From positions 2,294,001 through 2,358,000 of the forward strand of contig NZ_CP107939.1 in the NCBI RefSeq assembly GCF_036046055.1: DNA of 64,000 nucleotides. Direction: 5' to 3'. Positions 9,441 through 18,120 of this stretch are shown one piece after another; the first letter of the stretch is position 1; every line of letters begins with the position of its first letter. Under the pieces are notes generated by a model. That model ran no database searches and was not told where the DNA came from. It worked only from the letters and a program-made list of their open reading frames with translations. This DNA is from Nocardia sp. NBC_00403. GTDB taxonomy: Bacteria > Actinomycetota > Actinomycetes > Mycobacteriales > Mycobacteriaceae. The position numbers and the translations under genes were made by a program.

Positions 9441-9848
9441 TGCGGCTCCTCCTCTTTCTTCTCATGATCAACGTTGCAGGTGCCAGCTGACCTGTTCATA
9501 GTGTTTGGACGCGTGCTCTGCTCGATCGGTTCCATCGATTTCGAAAAATGTTGGCCGTCATCGAGTTTCGTCGCCCTGCGCGTTGTCGACTGGCTGCACC
9601 GTGGCCAGAGTGCCCTGGATGAGATCCCCCCGGACGTTCTCGACCGCGGTACCGTCGCATCGGTCGCTGCCAGCGCTCTGCTCCCCTCCTTCCCCCTGTG
9701 CTCGCTACCACCTGAAACTGGCGAGTGGGCTGGCTGGGCATCACCCTACCGAATGGCGTGCTGGAGCGCTACCGGCATCGATCAGGCGGCAGAGCGGCCG
9801 ACGGTGCTCGGCTGGGACCTATCAAGGGTCGTCTTGCGTTGCGCAGGT
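9441..9848. other. Intergenic region between kinase gene and esx pair
   Basis: This 408-base stretch probably holds the promoter of the esx pair (minus strand). The open frames in it (for example on the minus strand at 9496-9744) give basic, low-complexity products without recognisable domains, and I do not call them genes. I saw no clear repeat or RNA structure. Confidence 0.5.
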
Positions 9849-11426
9849 TTACTTCACGACCTTCGCGATCGTGGGGACCATCTTGTCGATGAGGGCGCTC
9901 TGGGACTGATCGGTCCAGACTTGAAACGCCTGCACGGTCGAGGGATCGTCCACTACCACGATCTTGGCCGTACTCTGCAGTATGGAGTTCGGCAGGCCGC
10001 GCAGGCCGCCGTTCTTCGCCTCGCTGTCGGACCTCAGCACGATGACGACTTCGGAATCAATGTCGATCGAATAGCTACTGACCGACAGCGCTCGTGGTGA
10101 CTTCTCGTCGCCGACCGCCTTGTACTTGGGGCTGTACTGGAAGCCGATGTTCTGCAGGAATTTGGCTTGTTGGCTGGGGTTGAGCGCCGCCGAGAGCGTG
10201 GCATTGCCGAAACTGAAGGCGGTCACCGTTTTTCCCGCGAATTGCGGGTTGGCACTGCGGACCAGAGCCAGCTGGTCGCCGTCGGCGCCGGCCTCCGACG
10301 CGCGGCTGGTGAAGAAGAAAGTGCCCGCCGCGACGGCGACGACGACGACGGCCAGGATCGCGGGCACCAGAAATCGGCGGGCCAACGATGGCTTGTGGTT
10401 GTTCCGCGTGGTCGCGACAAGTCGTTGGTCGGTGTCTTCCCGTTGCTGCGGTGCGTATCCGGCAAGGGGTGCGCGCGGATCGGTGGTAGGTCCGGTGATG
10501 GGAATGCGGGGATCGGTGACGGGTGCGATGTGCGGCATTCGCGTGTCGGTCGAATAGCCGGCCTCGGGCGCTCGGAACTGGTTGCCGTACAAGGCTGCTT
10601 CGGCCGCCTGAGTGAACTCCCGGCAGGTGGCGTAGCGGTGCGCCGGGTCCTTGGCCATCACCTTCTCGATCACGCCGTCGAGCGTGGCGGGCAGGCCGGG
10701 GCGAACCGAACTCAATTTCGGTGGCGGCTCGTGCAAGTGCCCCATCATGACCACTGCGGGCATGGTCGACGGGTAAGGGTTCTGGCCGGTCAGCAGCTTG
10801 AAGAAGGAGCAGCCGAGACTGTAGATATCGGCGCGGTGGTTCAGACTGGTCCCGACCAATTGCTCAGGCGGCGCGTAGGCGACGGTGGCCATGAAATTGC
10901 CTGTCGCCGTGAGGTCTTGGCCGTCATCCGAGGATTTCGCGACTCCGAAGTCGGTCAGCAGGATCCGCTCGTCGTCGCCTTCCTCCGCGGCGGAGAGCAA
11001 GAAATTGGCCGGCTTCACATCGCGATGCAGCAGTCCGCGCCGGTGGGCGTAGTCGAGTCCCTTGCCCACCTCGGACACGATCCGCAGGGCTCGCTGCGGG
11101 GTCATGACCGCCGGCCCCTTCTTCGCCTCCTCCGAGGCGTCCGTGCCCTCGACATACTGCATGGCGATCCACAGCTGACCGTCCTCTTCGCCACGGTTGT
11201 ACACCGCGACGATATTCGGATGGTCGAGTCCTGCGGCCAGATTCGCCTCGCGCTCGAACCGGGCGCGGAATTCACCATCGGTGGACAGGTCGGCGCTGAG
11301 CACCTTCAAAGCGTCACGGCGGGGCAGGATCGGGTTCTGCGCCAAGTACACGGTGCCCATTCCGCCCGCGCCGAGGACCTGAAGCACCCGGTAGCCGCCA
11401 ACGATTGCGCCGGGCCGCAACGCCAT
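9849..11426 (-). CDS. Transmembrane Ser/Thr protein kinase with extracytoplasmic sensor domain
   Basis: This is a PknB/PknD-like receptor kinase of 525 aa. The cytosolic kinase domain (about residues 10-275) keeps the Gly loop GAGGMG, Lys41, catalytic HRD at 134-136, DFG at 159-161 and the activation segment ending in AYAPPEQ. A Pro-rich juxtamembrane linker with repeated TDPR-type units follows (about 290-350). One transmembrane helix lies at about 352-373. The extracytoplasmic domain has about 150 aa and matches no family I know; it is not a PASTA or beta-propeller domain. The ATG at 11426 follows GGGAGGA and begins the usual kinase N-terminus. It lies downstream of four lipoprotein genes on the same strand and near two FHA proteins, so it may phosphorylate those. 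Confidence 0.93.
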   Translation of the reverse strand: MALRPGAIVGGYRVLQVLGAGGMGTVYLAQNPILPRRDALKVLSADLSTDGEFRARFEREANLAAGLDHPNIVAVYNRGEEDGQLWIAMQYVEGTDASEEAKKGPAVMTPQRALRIVSEVGKGLDYAHRRGLLHRDVKPANFLLSAAEEGDDERILLTDFGVAKSSDDGQDLTATGNFMATVAYAPPEQLVGTSLNHRADIYSLGCSFFKLLTGQNPYPSTMPAVVMMGHLHEPPPKLSSVRPGLPATLDGVIEKVMAKDPAHRYATCREFTQAAEAALYGNQFRAPEAGYSTDTRMPHIAPVTDPRIPITGPTTDPRAPLAGYAPQQREDTDQRLVATTRNNHKPSLARRFLVPAILAVVVVAVAAGTFFFTSRASEAGADGDQLALVRSANPQFAGKTVTAFSFGNATLSAALNPSQQAKFLQNIGFQYSPKYKAVGDEKSPRALSVSSYSIDIDSEVVIVLRSDSEAKNGGLRGLPNSILQSTAKIVVVDDPSTVQAFQVWTDQSQSALIDKMVPTIAKVVK

Positions 11427-11577
11427 TCGGTCCTCCCTCAACGATGTCGAAAAGCCCGAACATGCGAGCCTCCGGAAGGAATCTAGCAAGTCACCGCCGG
11501 GTATTCGACTTGCATCCAGGTGCGGACGAGCGTGGCCGCGGCGACCAGGTGCAAGTCCTTGCCGCATGCGATCGTCC

Positions 11578-12834
11578 TCAGCTACTCGTGATCAGGGCAT
11601 ACTGCGCGGAAATCTTTTGATGGAGGTCCTGCAACTGTTTGCCGGAGGCCTGCACGAGGTACCGGTCGACATGAAAGCTGCAGATATTCATGACCACGGT
11701 CTGCGTCTCACCGGATTTGGCCATCTCGGCGTAGCATTCGACCTGCTGTGCTAGTGCGGAAGGGGAGTCGACCATCTTTTCATTCGGCTCGAGGGTGGTG
11801 GACGGCTGCCACTCTTTCCAGAGTGTCTCTGCACCCTTGTCGGATCGGCTTCGAAACACCACGGCGTCGCCGAACGCGACGAGGTCGACTTCACCCTGTT
11901 CCAATGCCGTCAGTGACGACGGACGGGCCCGCAACAGCGACAGTGTGCCGCGGCCGGTATAGACGCCGTCCGGTTCGGCGCGCAGTGGCGATTCGGGATT
12001 GCTCGGCAGGGTGCGCCCGAGTAGACGCTGTGGATCGAGGGCGACATGTTTCAGCTCGTCGGCGGGTGTCGGCTGGAACTTGTCGATCAGTGGAATCTGC
12101 ACGTCGAGCATCCGCTCGACCTGGTTCGTCAGGGCCGGGAGGTCCGGCGCGGCGGTGTCGTCGACGACCTTGACGAAGATGACATACCGATCGTGCACGG
12201 TCCACGAGCCGATCGAGGAGATGTCCGGCCGCCAATGTGCCGTCGTGCTCGGATGTTTGGTGATCGGAACCGGCTCGTTGTCGCGGTTGTAGGTGAAGTC
12301 GTCGTGTTCGAGTGCCGGGCCGACTGCCGATGCTGTCTTCGCGTCCGGGAACATCAGCACCGCGACATTCAAGGTGCGGCGCTTGGCCTCGGGTTCGCCT
12401 CCGGTCTGCCAGGCATTGACCCAGCCGGCCACCAAATCCTTCGCGACATCATCGAAGGTGTCGTTGATGACGAGGTTGCCCAAGGTTTTTCGGTTGAGTA
12501 CGACGTGCGGACGGATGAGCCACGCGTCCTCGACATAGGACGGATCGGCTTCGAAGGGCAGGGCGACATAGTCGGACAACCGCTGTGCTTCGCGGGCACG
12601 AGCCTGCCGGTCGCTTCTCGCGTTACCGATCTCGCGTGGCTTTGTCTGGTAATTGCCGACATCGAGCTTCGATACGTCGGACGGTACTCGCGTAGGCATT
12701 CCGGTCACCGCCGAGCCACAGGCGCCGATACCGATCGTCAGCGCCGCGGCCGTGAGCAGGATTCCGGCGGCTCGAACCGGCGTCGATCCAACGGCGAGCA
12801 TCACGACCTTCCCCTTCGTTCGCGTAGTTCTCAT
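11578..12834 (-). CDS. Lipoprotein, paralogue 1 of 4 (DUF7373-like)
   Basis: This predicted lipoprotein of 418 aa has an N-terminal signal and lipobox IGACG, so it should be anchored outside the membrane. It shares with the three upstream genes the mature N-terminus LDVGNY, a central block ending QPTPADELKHVALDPQRLLGR, and the C-terminus ISAQYALITSS. The family resembles lipoproteins labelled DUF7373 in nocardial genomes (recalled); function is unknown. The ATG at 12834 directly abuts the preceding stop (TAGATG), so coupling is likely. A second start at 12801, after AAGGGGAAGG, is possible and would shorten the signal peptide. It ends the lipoprotein run, 151 bases before the kinase gene. Confidence 0.85.
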   Translation of the reverse strand: MRTTRTKGKVVMLAVGSTPVRAAGILLTAAALTIGIGACGSAVTGMPTRVPSDVSKLDVGNYQTKPREIGNARSDRQARAREAQRLSDYVALPFEADPSYVEDAWLIRPHVVLNRKTLGNLVINDTFDDVAKDLVAGWVNAWQTGGEPEAKRRTLNVAVLMFPDAKTASAVGPALEHDDFTYNRDNEPVPITKHPSTTAHWRPDISSIGSWTVHDRYVIFVKVVDDTAAPDLPALTNQVERMLDVQIPLIDKFQPTPADELKHVALDPQRLLGRTLPSNPESPLRAEPDGVYTGRGTLSLLRARPSSLTALEQGEVDLVAFGDAVVFRSRSDKGAETLWKEWQPSTTLEPNEKMVDSPSALAQQVECYAEMAKSGETQTVVMNICSFHVDRYLVQASGKQLQDLHQKISAQYALITSS

Positions 12835-14034
12835 CTAGTGTCCGTAGGCAAGTAGCTTGTACTGAGCCGCAGTCCGCTGATAGAGCTGCTGCACGCTGCT
12901 GGTCTGCACCCGCGCGGCGTATCGGTCATATCCGAAATAGCACACCGGCGAATAGCGGTCCTTGCTCGTTTTCGGATCCTTGGTGTCGAAACACTTCACC
13001 CCGGACATATGTGGTGGACCTTCGATTGCCTTATAGCCCTTGGCTTCCTGATCGATGAAAGCGGCGATCAAGCGCTCCGGGCTTTCGGTATCCCGGGTTC
13101 GATAGAGCTGACCGCCGGAAAACGCGACCAGATCGACGCCCGCGTCGTCGAAGGCGGCCTTGGTGAGATTGGGGTAATGATCGGTGTGTAGTGCTGCCTG
13201 CCTGGGCATCACCATCGACAGATCACCGCGGTCGGTGGGCTTCCCTTGGTCGTCCAGCGGCAGCGTGCGGCTGAGCAGGCCTTCGACGTCGAGTGGTAGC
13301 GATCGGAGTTGATCGACAGGGGTAGGCGTATAGCCCTTCAATCCTTCGATCTGCTTACTGAAGGTTTGTTGCGTCAGATCGACGAGCCGTGCCGTGTCCA
13401 CGGGTTCGCTTACCGGATCGTCGACGTGAACGAGCAGGAGGATGGGACCGGCTACCAATTGCGAATCGAGATATCGACTTTTCGGATTCCATTTCGCACG
13501 GGCGTCGGGCCGTTCCGGAATTTTGATGGCCTCACCGGGGGAAGACTCTTGCTGGCGGTCCGCGATTCGTGCGGCAGCTGCCTGGGCTAGCGCGGCATTT
13601 TCGAATCGCAATGTGTACAAATCTAATACAGTACCGAGGCCGACTTGTTCGCGGCGCTGGCCACGCGATTCCCAGCCGGCGATGAAGCCGGGGGTGAGGT
13701 CATTGAAGTCTCTGCTGTTGAGTGACGGAAGTGCCGTGGGATCACCGGGAGTAATCCGTCGGTCCCAATATATGCTCGTTTTGAAGGCGAACTTTCCGTC
13801 TACGTCCGCTGGGAGGGGGGTTGCGTTACCGATTCGGATGGCTTCCTGGCGTGCTCCCGATATCTCCGTTCGGCTCGCTTCGATATCTCGCGGAACCGTC
13901 GCGTAGTTGCCGGAATCCAGCGCAGCCGCATCGATGGTTCGAGTGGCTGTGTCATTGTCACCGTCACCGCAGCCTGCGGATATACCGATCGCAGCGGTCA
14001 TGATGACGCACCAGATATGTCGAGATCGCATCAC
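12835..14034 (-). CDS. Lipoprotein, paralogue 2 of 4 (DUF7373-like)
   Basis: This 399-aa lipoprotein has a short signal peptide and lipobox SAGCG at the N-terminus. It has the same plan as its neighbours: LDSGNY after the signal, YTPTPVDQLRSLPLDVEGLLSR in the middle, a Cys pair near the C-terminus (VKCFDT and PVCYFGYDRYA) and the ending TAAQYKLLAYGH. Its start (GTG at 14034 or ATG at 14031) lies 4-7 bases after the preceding stop, and its own stop abuts the next start, so it is tightly co-translated. Its sequence is clearly divergent from the other copies, so this is an old duplication. Molecular function is not known. Confidence 0.85.
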   Translation of the reverse strand: MMRSRHIWCVIMTAAIGISAGCGDGDNDTATRTIDAAALDSGNYATVPRDIEASRTEISGARQEAIRIGNATPLPADVDGKFAFKTSIYWDRRITPGDPTALPSLNSRDFNDLTPGFIAGWESRGQRREQVGLGTVLDLYTLRFENAALAQAAAARIADRQQESSPGEAIKIPERPDARAKWNPKSRYLDSQLVAGPILLLVHVDDPVSEPVDTARLVDLTQQTFSKQIEGLKGYTPTPVDQLRSLPLDVEGLLSRTLPLDDQGKPTDRGDLSMVMPRQAALHTDHYPNLTKAAFDDAGVDLVAFSGGQLYRTRDTESPERLIAAFIDQEAKGYKAIEGPPHMSGVKCFDTKDPKTSKDRYSPVCYFGYDRYAARVQTSSVQQLYQRTAAQYKLLAYGH

Positions 14035-14038
14035 GGCC

Positions 14039-15244
14039 TCACTCGCTCTTTGCCAGAATTGCGTACTGGGCGGCGGCTCGCTGGTACAGTGCCGGATCCG
14101 ACCGCGCAGAGTAGGGTGCTTTCGACATCACCACGGCCACGTACCGTCCATAGACCACTGCGCACAGCTCGTCATACGACCGGAATGGGTCGGACGAGTC
14201 GAGTTTCAAACATCTGACATCGGGTAGTCCTGGCGGCGGGGCCAACTCCTCATCATTCTTTCCGGCCTTGACCAGCACGTTCTGCAGGTGGAACGCGGCA
14301 GCGAGATCGCGCGTCCGATAGATGATCCCGGCGCGTCGTCCGACCAGATCGACCCCGCTTTCTTCGAATGCTTTCCCGATTTCGACAGGGTTGCGCTCGA
14401 AATGAAGCTGTCCGGATGGTTCGTACGGACCGAAGTCGTGATCGAAGATGAACGGATCGCTGTAATCCTTCGCTTTGGGGAGCGCTCGTCGCATGATGCT
14501 GTCCGGATCAGTGGGGAGGTCCAGCACATCATCGAGCGGCGTGGGCTTTTGCTGATCCAAACGGGCGAGTTGTTGATCGATAGTCTTCCCGATAATGCTC
14601 GAAAGGGAACTCGGATTCGGTTCCGGGACCGCGGCATTGGCCAGAATGACATATGGGCCGTGTGACACGAACGAGATGGCCGTAATATCGTCTGCTGATG
14701 ATGTCCTGGCATCCGGGCGGTTCTCGATCGGAATCGGGTGACGCCCGGGATCCGCGTTGGTGATCTGATCGAATTCTTCGGTTGCTTTTCGGCCGGCAGC
14801 TTCGGTGGGGAACCGTAGTACGGAAATGATCAACTTTTTCCGGTGCCGGAGGTCGCCGTTGGTTCGCGAAACATATGCGCCGGCAATCAGGTTGTTGTCG
14901 ACAGCAGCAGGCCGATACTGCTGTGGAAATGTATCCGACGTGACCATCTGTTCGCCATCGAAGAACAGCTCTACATCGTTGAGGACGGTGATGTCACTGT
15001 CGATATCGGACGGATGCACCAGGTAGTTGAGCATCCGACGCGCCTCCACGAGGCGCAATTTGCCCGGAGTACTGATCTCCGCGTCATATCCGGTGGGTTC
15101 GGGCGAGTACGCCCCTACCTTCAATGTCGGAAGATCCACCGGCGTCAATCCCGGCTCGGGGCTTCCCGAGACGCTGGTCGAGCAACCAGCACTCGCCACA
15201 GCTACCACGATGACCAGCGCCGCCAGCCCGCCTCTGTACTTCAT
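14039..15244 (-). CDS. Lipoprotein, paralogue 3 of 4 (DUF7373-like)
   Basis: This 401-aa lipoprotein is anchored through lipobox SAGCS. I chose the ATG at 15244 because GGGGGAAGT precedes it and a classical signal peptide (MKYRGGLAALVIVV) follows; the longer frame upstream has no signal. Shared family features are LKVGAYSPEP, the QKPTPLDDVLDLPTDPDS block, the paired Cys (VRCLKL and ELCAVVYGRYVAVV) and the ending RAAAQYAILAKSE. The paired Cys suggest one disulfide outside the membrane. It is separated from paralogue 4 by 163 bases, so it may have its own promoter. It begins the tightly spaced three-gene unit 3-2-1. Confidence 0.85.
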   Translation of the reverse strand: MKYRGGLAALVIVVAVASAGCSTSVSGSPEPGLTPVDLPTLKVGAYSPEPTGYDAEISTPGKLRLVEARRMLNYLVHPSDIDSDITVLNDVELFFDGEQMVTSDTFPQQYRPAAVDNNLIAGAYVSRTNGDLRHRKKLIISVLRFPTEAAGRKATEEFDQITNADPGRHPIPIENRPDARTSSADDITAISFVSHGPYVILANAAVPEPNPSSLSSIIGKTIDQQLARLDQQKPTPLDDVLDLPTDPDSIMRRALPKAKDYSDPFIFDHDFGPYEPSGQLHFERNPVEIGKAFEESGVDLVGRRAGIIYRTRDLAAAFHLQNVLVKAGKNDEELAPPPGLPDVRCLKLDSSDPFRSYDELCAVVYGRYVAVVMSKAPYSARSDPALYQRAAAQYAILAKSE

Positions 15245-15407
15245 ACTTCCCCCGTCCCGGCAGATCCCTCGCCATCGTCCGTTCGTCGGTCCGGGACGAC
15301 GGCCAGCGTCACACCCACCCCTCGTTCTGTAGTTCTCGCGGGATACTACTTCACTCGCACGTGCCGCACCGAGATCAGTTTTCCAGCGGAAGCTTCGTTC
15401 GCTGGTA

Positions 15408-16610
15408 TCAGAGACTGTTGGCGAGCAGCGCGTATTGCGCCGCGACCTTCTGCCGGACATCGGGCTCTTTGTCACTGGTCACCACGCCGACGTACTGCTT
15501 GTACGGCACATAGCACCGGTATTTGTATTCGCGGTCCGGATCGCCTTTGCCATTGAGCTCCAGGCACTTTGCGCCGGGAACATCGTTGGGTGCGCCGATC
15601 GGGTCGAACTGGCTGCCGGCGCTGCCGATGAGTCCGCTGATGAGTTTCTCGGCAGCGGCGGAATCGCGCGCCCGCGTCACGGAGCTGGCATCGACGATGG
15701 CGACGCGGTCGACACCGGTCTCCTCCATCAGGCGTTTGCGGACGCCTTCGTCCTCGGAGGAGCTGATCATGAAATTCGCTCCGTAGATGGCGAAGCTGAT
15801 GCCGTCGGGGGTATGTCCCTTGCGGTCGGCGACCGCGACCCTGGCCAGTAGGCCGTCGGGGTCGACCTTCAGGGTGCCGAGCTTGTTCTGTGGAGTGGCC
15901 TGGAATTTGTCCAGCGCGGGGACCTGGGCGGCGAGGGTCTTGTCGACCCAGCTCAACAGGTCGGGGCCGTCGGCCTTCGGGCGCTGGACGAAAAGCGAGA
16001 TGACGAATTCCTTGTAGGCCATGAAGGTGCCGATGGTGGGAACGCCAGGGCGCCAATGGTTATAGGAGTCGGGGAATTTCGTCGACTGGAGTTTGCGGTT
16101 GTCGGGGGAGACCGCGAGATCGGTGTCCTCCAACTCCCTGGCGGCGAGCTTCGCGGTGGCCTCGTCGGGGAAGCGGAGCACGACATTGGTGACGGAGGTG
16201 GCCTCCGGCGACGGCCGCTTCTCGCCGGGCGGATCCGGCCGGTCCGCGCCGATGGCGGCGTAGCCGACGACCATCTTGCGGTTCTCCAGGATCGGTTTGG
16301 ACACGTTGGCCAGAAATTCGATGGCATCCTCGGCGGTGGCGAGCAGCGTGCTGCCGCGCCCGTAGCTGAGTACCGGGTCGATCCGCACGGTCGGGACTAC
16401 GAACTCCGACATCCGCATGCCCTCGAGCAGCGCCCCGTTGCTGCCCGCGTCCTGTGGGTACTTGTGACGGTCGACCTGATAACTGCCGACCTCCAACTTG
16501 CGGACGTCCAGTTCCCCGGCGGTCGGCGTCCCCGGCACGCTGCATCCGGTCACGACACCCGCCAGTCCGATACAGGCCGCGGCCAGCGCAATGCGCGAAA
16601 TCCGAACCAT
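15408..16610 (-). CDS. Lipoprotein, paralogue 4 of 4 (DUF7373-like)
   Basis: This 400-aa lipoprotein has a clear signal peptide (MVRISRIALAAACIGLAGVV) and lipobox VTGCS. The ATG at 16610 follows GAGGGG. The family blocks are LEVGSYQVD, FQATPQNKLGTLKVDPDGLLAR, paired Cys (AKCLEL and YRCYVPYKQYVGVV) and the ending KVAAQYALLANSL. It is the first lipoprotein gene of the minus-strand run and diverges from the FHA gene on the plus strand, with about 145 bases between them for promoters. The family is found in the cell envelope of actinobacteria by annotation, but I know of no assigned function. Confidence 0.86.
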   Translation of the reverse strand: MVRISRIALAAACIGLAGVVTGCSVPGTPTAGELDVRKLEVGSYQVDRHKYPQDAGSNGALLEGMRMSEFVVPTVRIDPVLSYGRGSTLLATAEDAIEFLANVSKPILENRKMVVGYAAIGADRPDPPGEKRPSPEATSVTNVVLRFPDEATAKLAARELEDTDLAVSPDNRKLQSTKFPDSYNHWRPGVPTIGTFMAYKEFVISLFVQRPKADGPDLLSWVDKTLAAQVPALDKFQATPQNKLGTLKVDPDGLLARVAVADRKGHTPDGISFAIYGANFMISSSEDEGVRKRLMEETGVDRVAIVDASSVTRARDSAAAEKLISGLIGSAGSQFDPIGAPNDVPGAKCLELNGKGDPDREYKYRCYVPYKQYVGVVTSDKEPDVRQKVAAQYALLANSL

Positions 16611-16755
16611 GACAGGCCCCTCATTCCTCCCGTTTGTACATGTGAAGTTACCGGAGTCACGCGCAGAAGGTTCAATAGATCGTGTCGCTCGTATTGCCAT
16701 ACTCTGGTGTCGTGAGGACGAACCCGCACTCCACAGCCGTCGGGGGCCGATACCG

Positions 16756-18051
16756 TTGAGGGATCGGCAGGTTGAGGTCGTCGCCGGAGGTCACGCGGTC
16801 GCCAGGGTCGGGGGCGCGGTGGTGGTCGTCGCCCATCGCGGGCCGGGCAAGCCGACTCCGCAATCACCTGCTGTGCTGGCCCTGGAATCGATCGCCGAGC
16901 TCATCCGTACGGCCGCCGAGCAGCAGCCCGCCGGGCCGGGCGCGCTGGTGGCACGGCAGGCCACCCGCTGGTTGATGAAGCACGCCGAACAGATCAGCCC
17001 GGGGGAGCCGATCGATTTCGGTGTGCTTTCCGCGGCCGAGGCCGGCGGGGTGGCGATTTTCCTGCACGGTTCGGTTACCGCGGTGCTCGCCGGAGACGGC
17101 ACAGTCGAGCGATATCGAGGCAGCGACGCGGCCTTCACCGTCGATCGCGTCGCGAGCGTCCCGGCACGGGCGGTCGCATTGTTCGTCGACGATGCCAAGG
17201 GTCGCGTCCCCGAGCTGCCCGCCGAGCGGGGGATCGGCTGGCTGGTGGAGGGCATCGCACAGGCAGGCGGCGCCATCGTCTGGTCGGATCCGGTGCGCGG
17301 TAGGTCCGGCGGGGTCGGACCTACCGCCGGCCATCGGCGCATCGCGCCGCCGACCGCGCATATTGATGCGGCGCCCACGCCTGCCTCCGAATCGGATGCG
17401 GACCCGTATCCGACCGGCACACAGGCGTCGACGGCGATGCTCGATGCCGCCCAGGATCAGCACGGCATCGACCTGCACTACGCGCCCACTCAGGCAGGCG
17501 GCACCAACCCGGCGCCGCTACCGGATCCGGATCTGCAGCGCAGGCTGGAGGCCACCGCCAAGGCCACCGTCCTCACGGTGAAAGTGCTCGGATTCAAGTG
17601 TGCGCGTGCCCATCCCAGCGATCCGCGCTCGGCGTTCTGCACCGTGTGCGGGATGCCGGTCGACCAGACCCAGCAGTTGATCGAGGTGGTCCGTCCGCCG
17701 CTCGGCATGCTGATCCTCGACGACGGCAGGACCTACATGCTGGCCGCAGACGCCGTGCTCGGCCGCGACCCCGAGCATTCCGAGCAGGCACAGCGCGGCC
17801 TGATTCCGCTCGAGGTCAAGGACTCCTCCGGCGGTATGTCCCGCGCGCACGCCGAGATCATGCTGGTGAATTGGGATGTGTCCGTGGTGGATCGGGGATC
17901 CACCAATGGCACCCGCACCCGCCTGCCCGGCTACCGCGATTGGGTGCGGCTGCCACCGAATCAGCCGCTGGTGCTGGTGCCGGGCACCGAGATCCTGATC
18001 GGCAACCGCGTCCTGCGATTCGAACCCGCCGCCCCGCCGCCCTTCGGCTAG
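16756..18051 (+). CDS. FHA-domain protein with a Cys/His cluster
   Basis: This cytosolic protein has about 431 aa. The N-terminal half (about residues 10-190) is an alpha/beta region without a family I can name. A disordered linker follows, then a Cys/His cluster of form C-x3-H-x9-C-x2-C (KCARAHPSDP and FCTVCGMP), probably a zinc site. The C-terminal FHA domain shows VLGRDPEHSE, MSRAHAEI and DRGSTNGT, the usual phosphothreonine-binding residues. The start is uncertain: the TTG at 16756 has GGGGG upstream. A short overlapping frame from GTG 16712 ends exactly at this TTG. Given the nearby kinase, it is a likely phospho-reader; this is inference. Confidence 0.8.
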   Translation: MRDRQVEVVAGGHAVARVGGAVVVVAHRGPGKPTPQSPAVLALESIAELIRTAAEQQPAGPGALVARQATRWLMKHAEQISPGEPIDFGVLSAAEAGGVAIFLHGSVTAVLAGDGTVERYRGSDAAFTVDRVASVPARAVALFVDDAKGRVPELPAERGIGWLVEGIAQAGGAIVWSDPVRGRSGGVGPTAGHRRIAPPTAHIDAAPTPASESDADPYPTGTQASTAMLDAAQDQHGIDLHYAPTQAGGTNPAPLPDPDLQRRLEATAKATVLTVKVLGFKCARAHPSDPRSAFCTVCGMPVDQTQQLIEVVRPPLGMLILDDGRTYMLAADAVLGRDPEHSEQAQRGLIPLEVKDSSGGMSRAHAEIMLVNWDVSVVDRGSTNGTRTRLPGYRDWVRLPPNQPLVLVPGTEILIGNRVLRFEPAAPPPFG

Positions 18052-18120
18052 CGCACTGCGTGTACGAGTACTGTCACGCCCCGACCGGCGGCCAGGACGG
18101 TCAGCGGCTCGGTTCTGCGG

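Noticed and set aside
9496..9744. Minus-strand frame upstream of the esx pair
   Set aside because: Basic, low-complexity product, no recognisable domain and no good start; more likely the promoter region.
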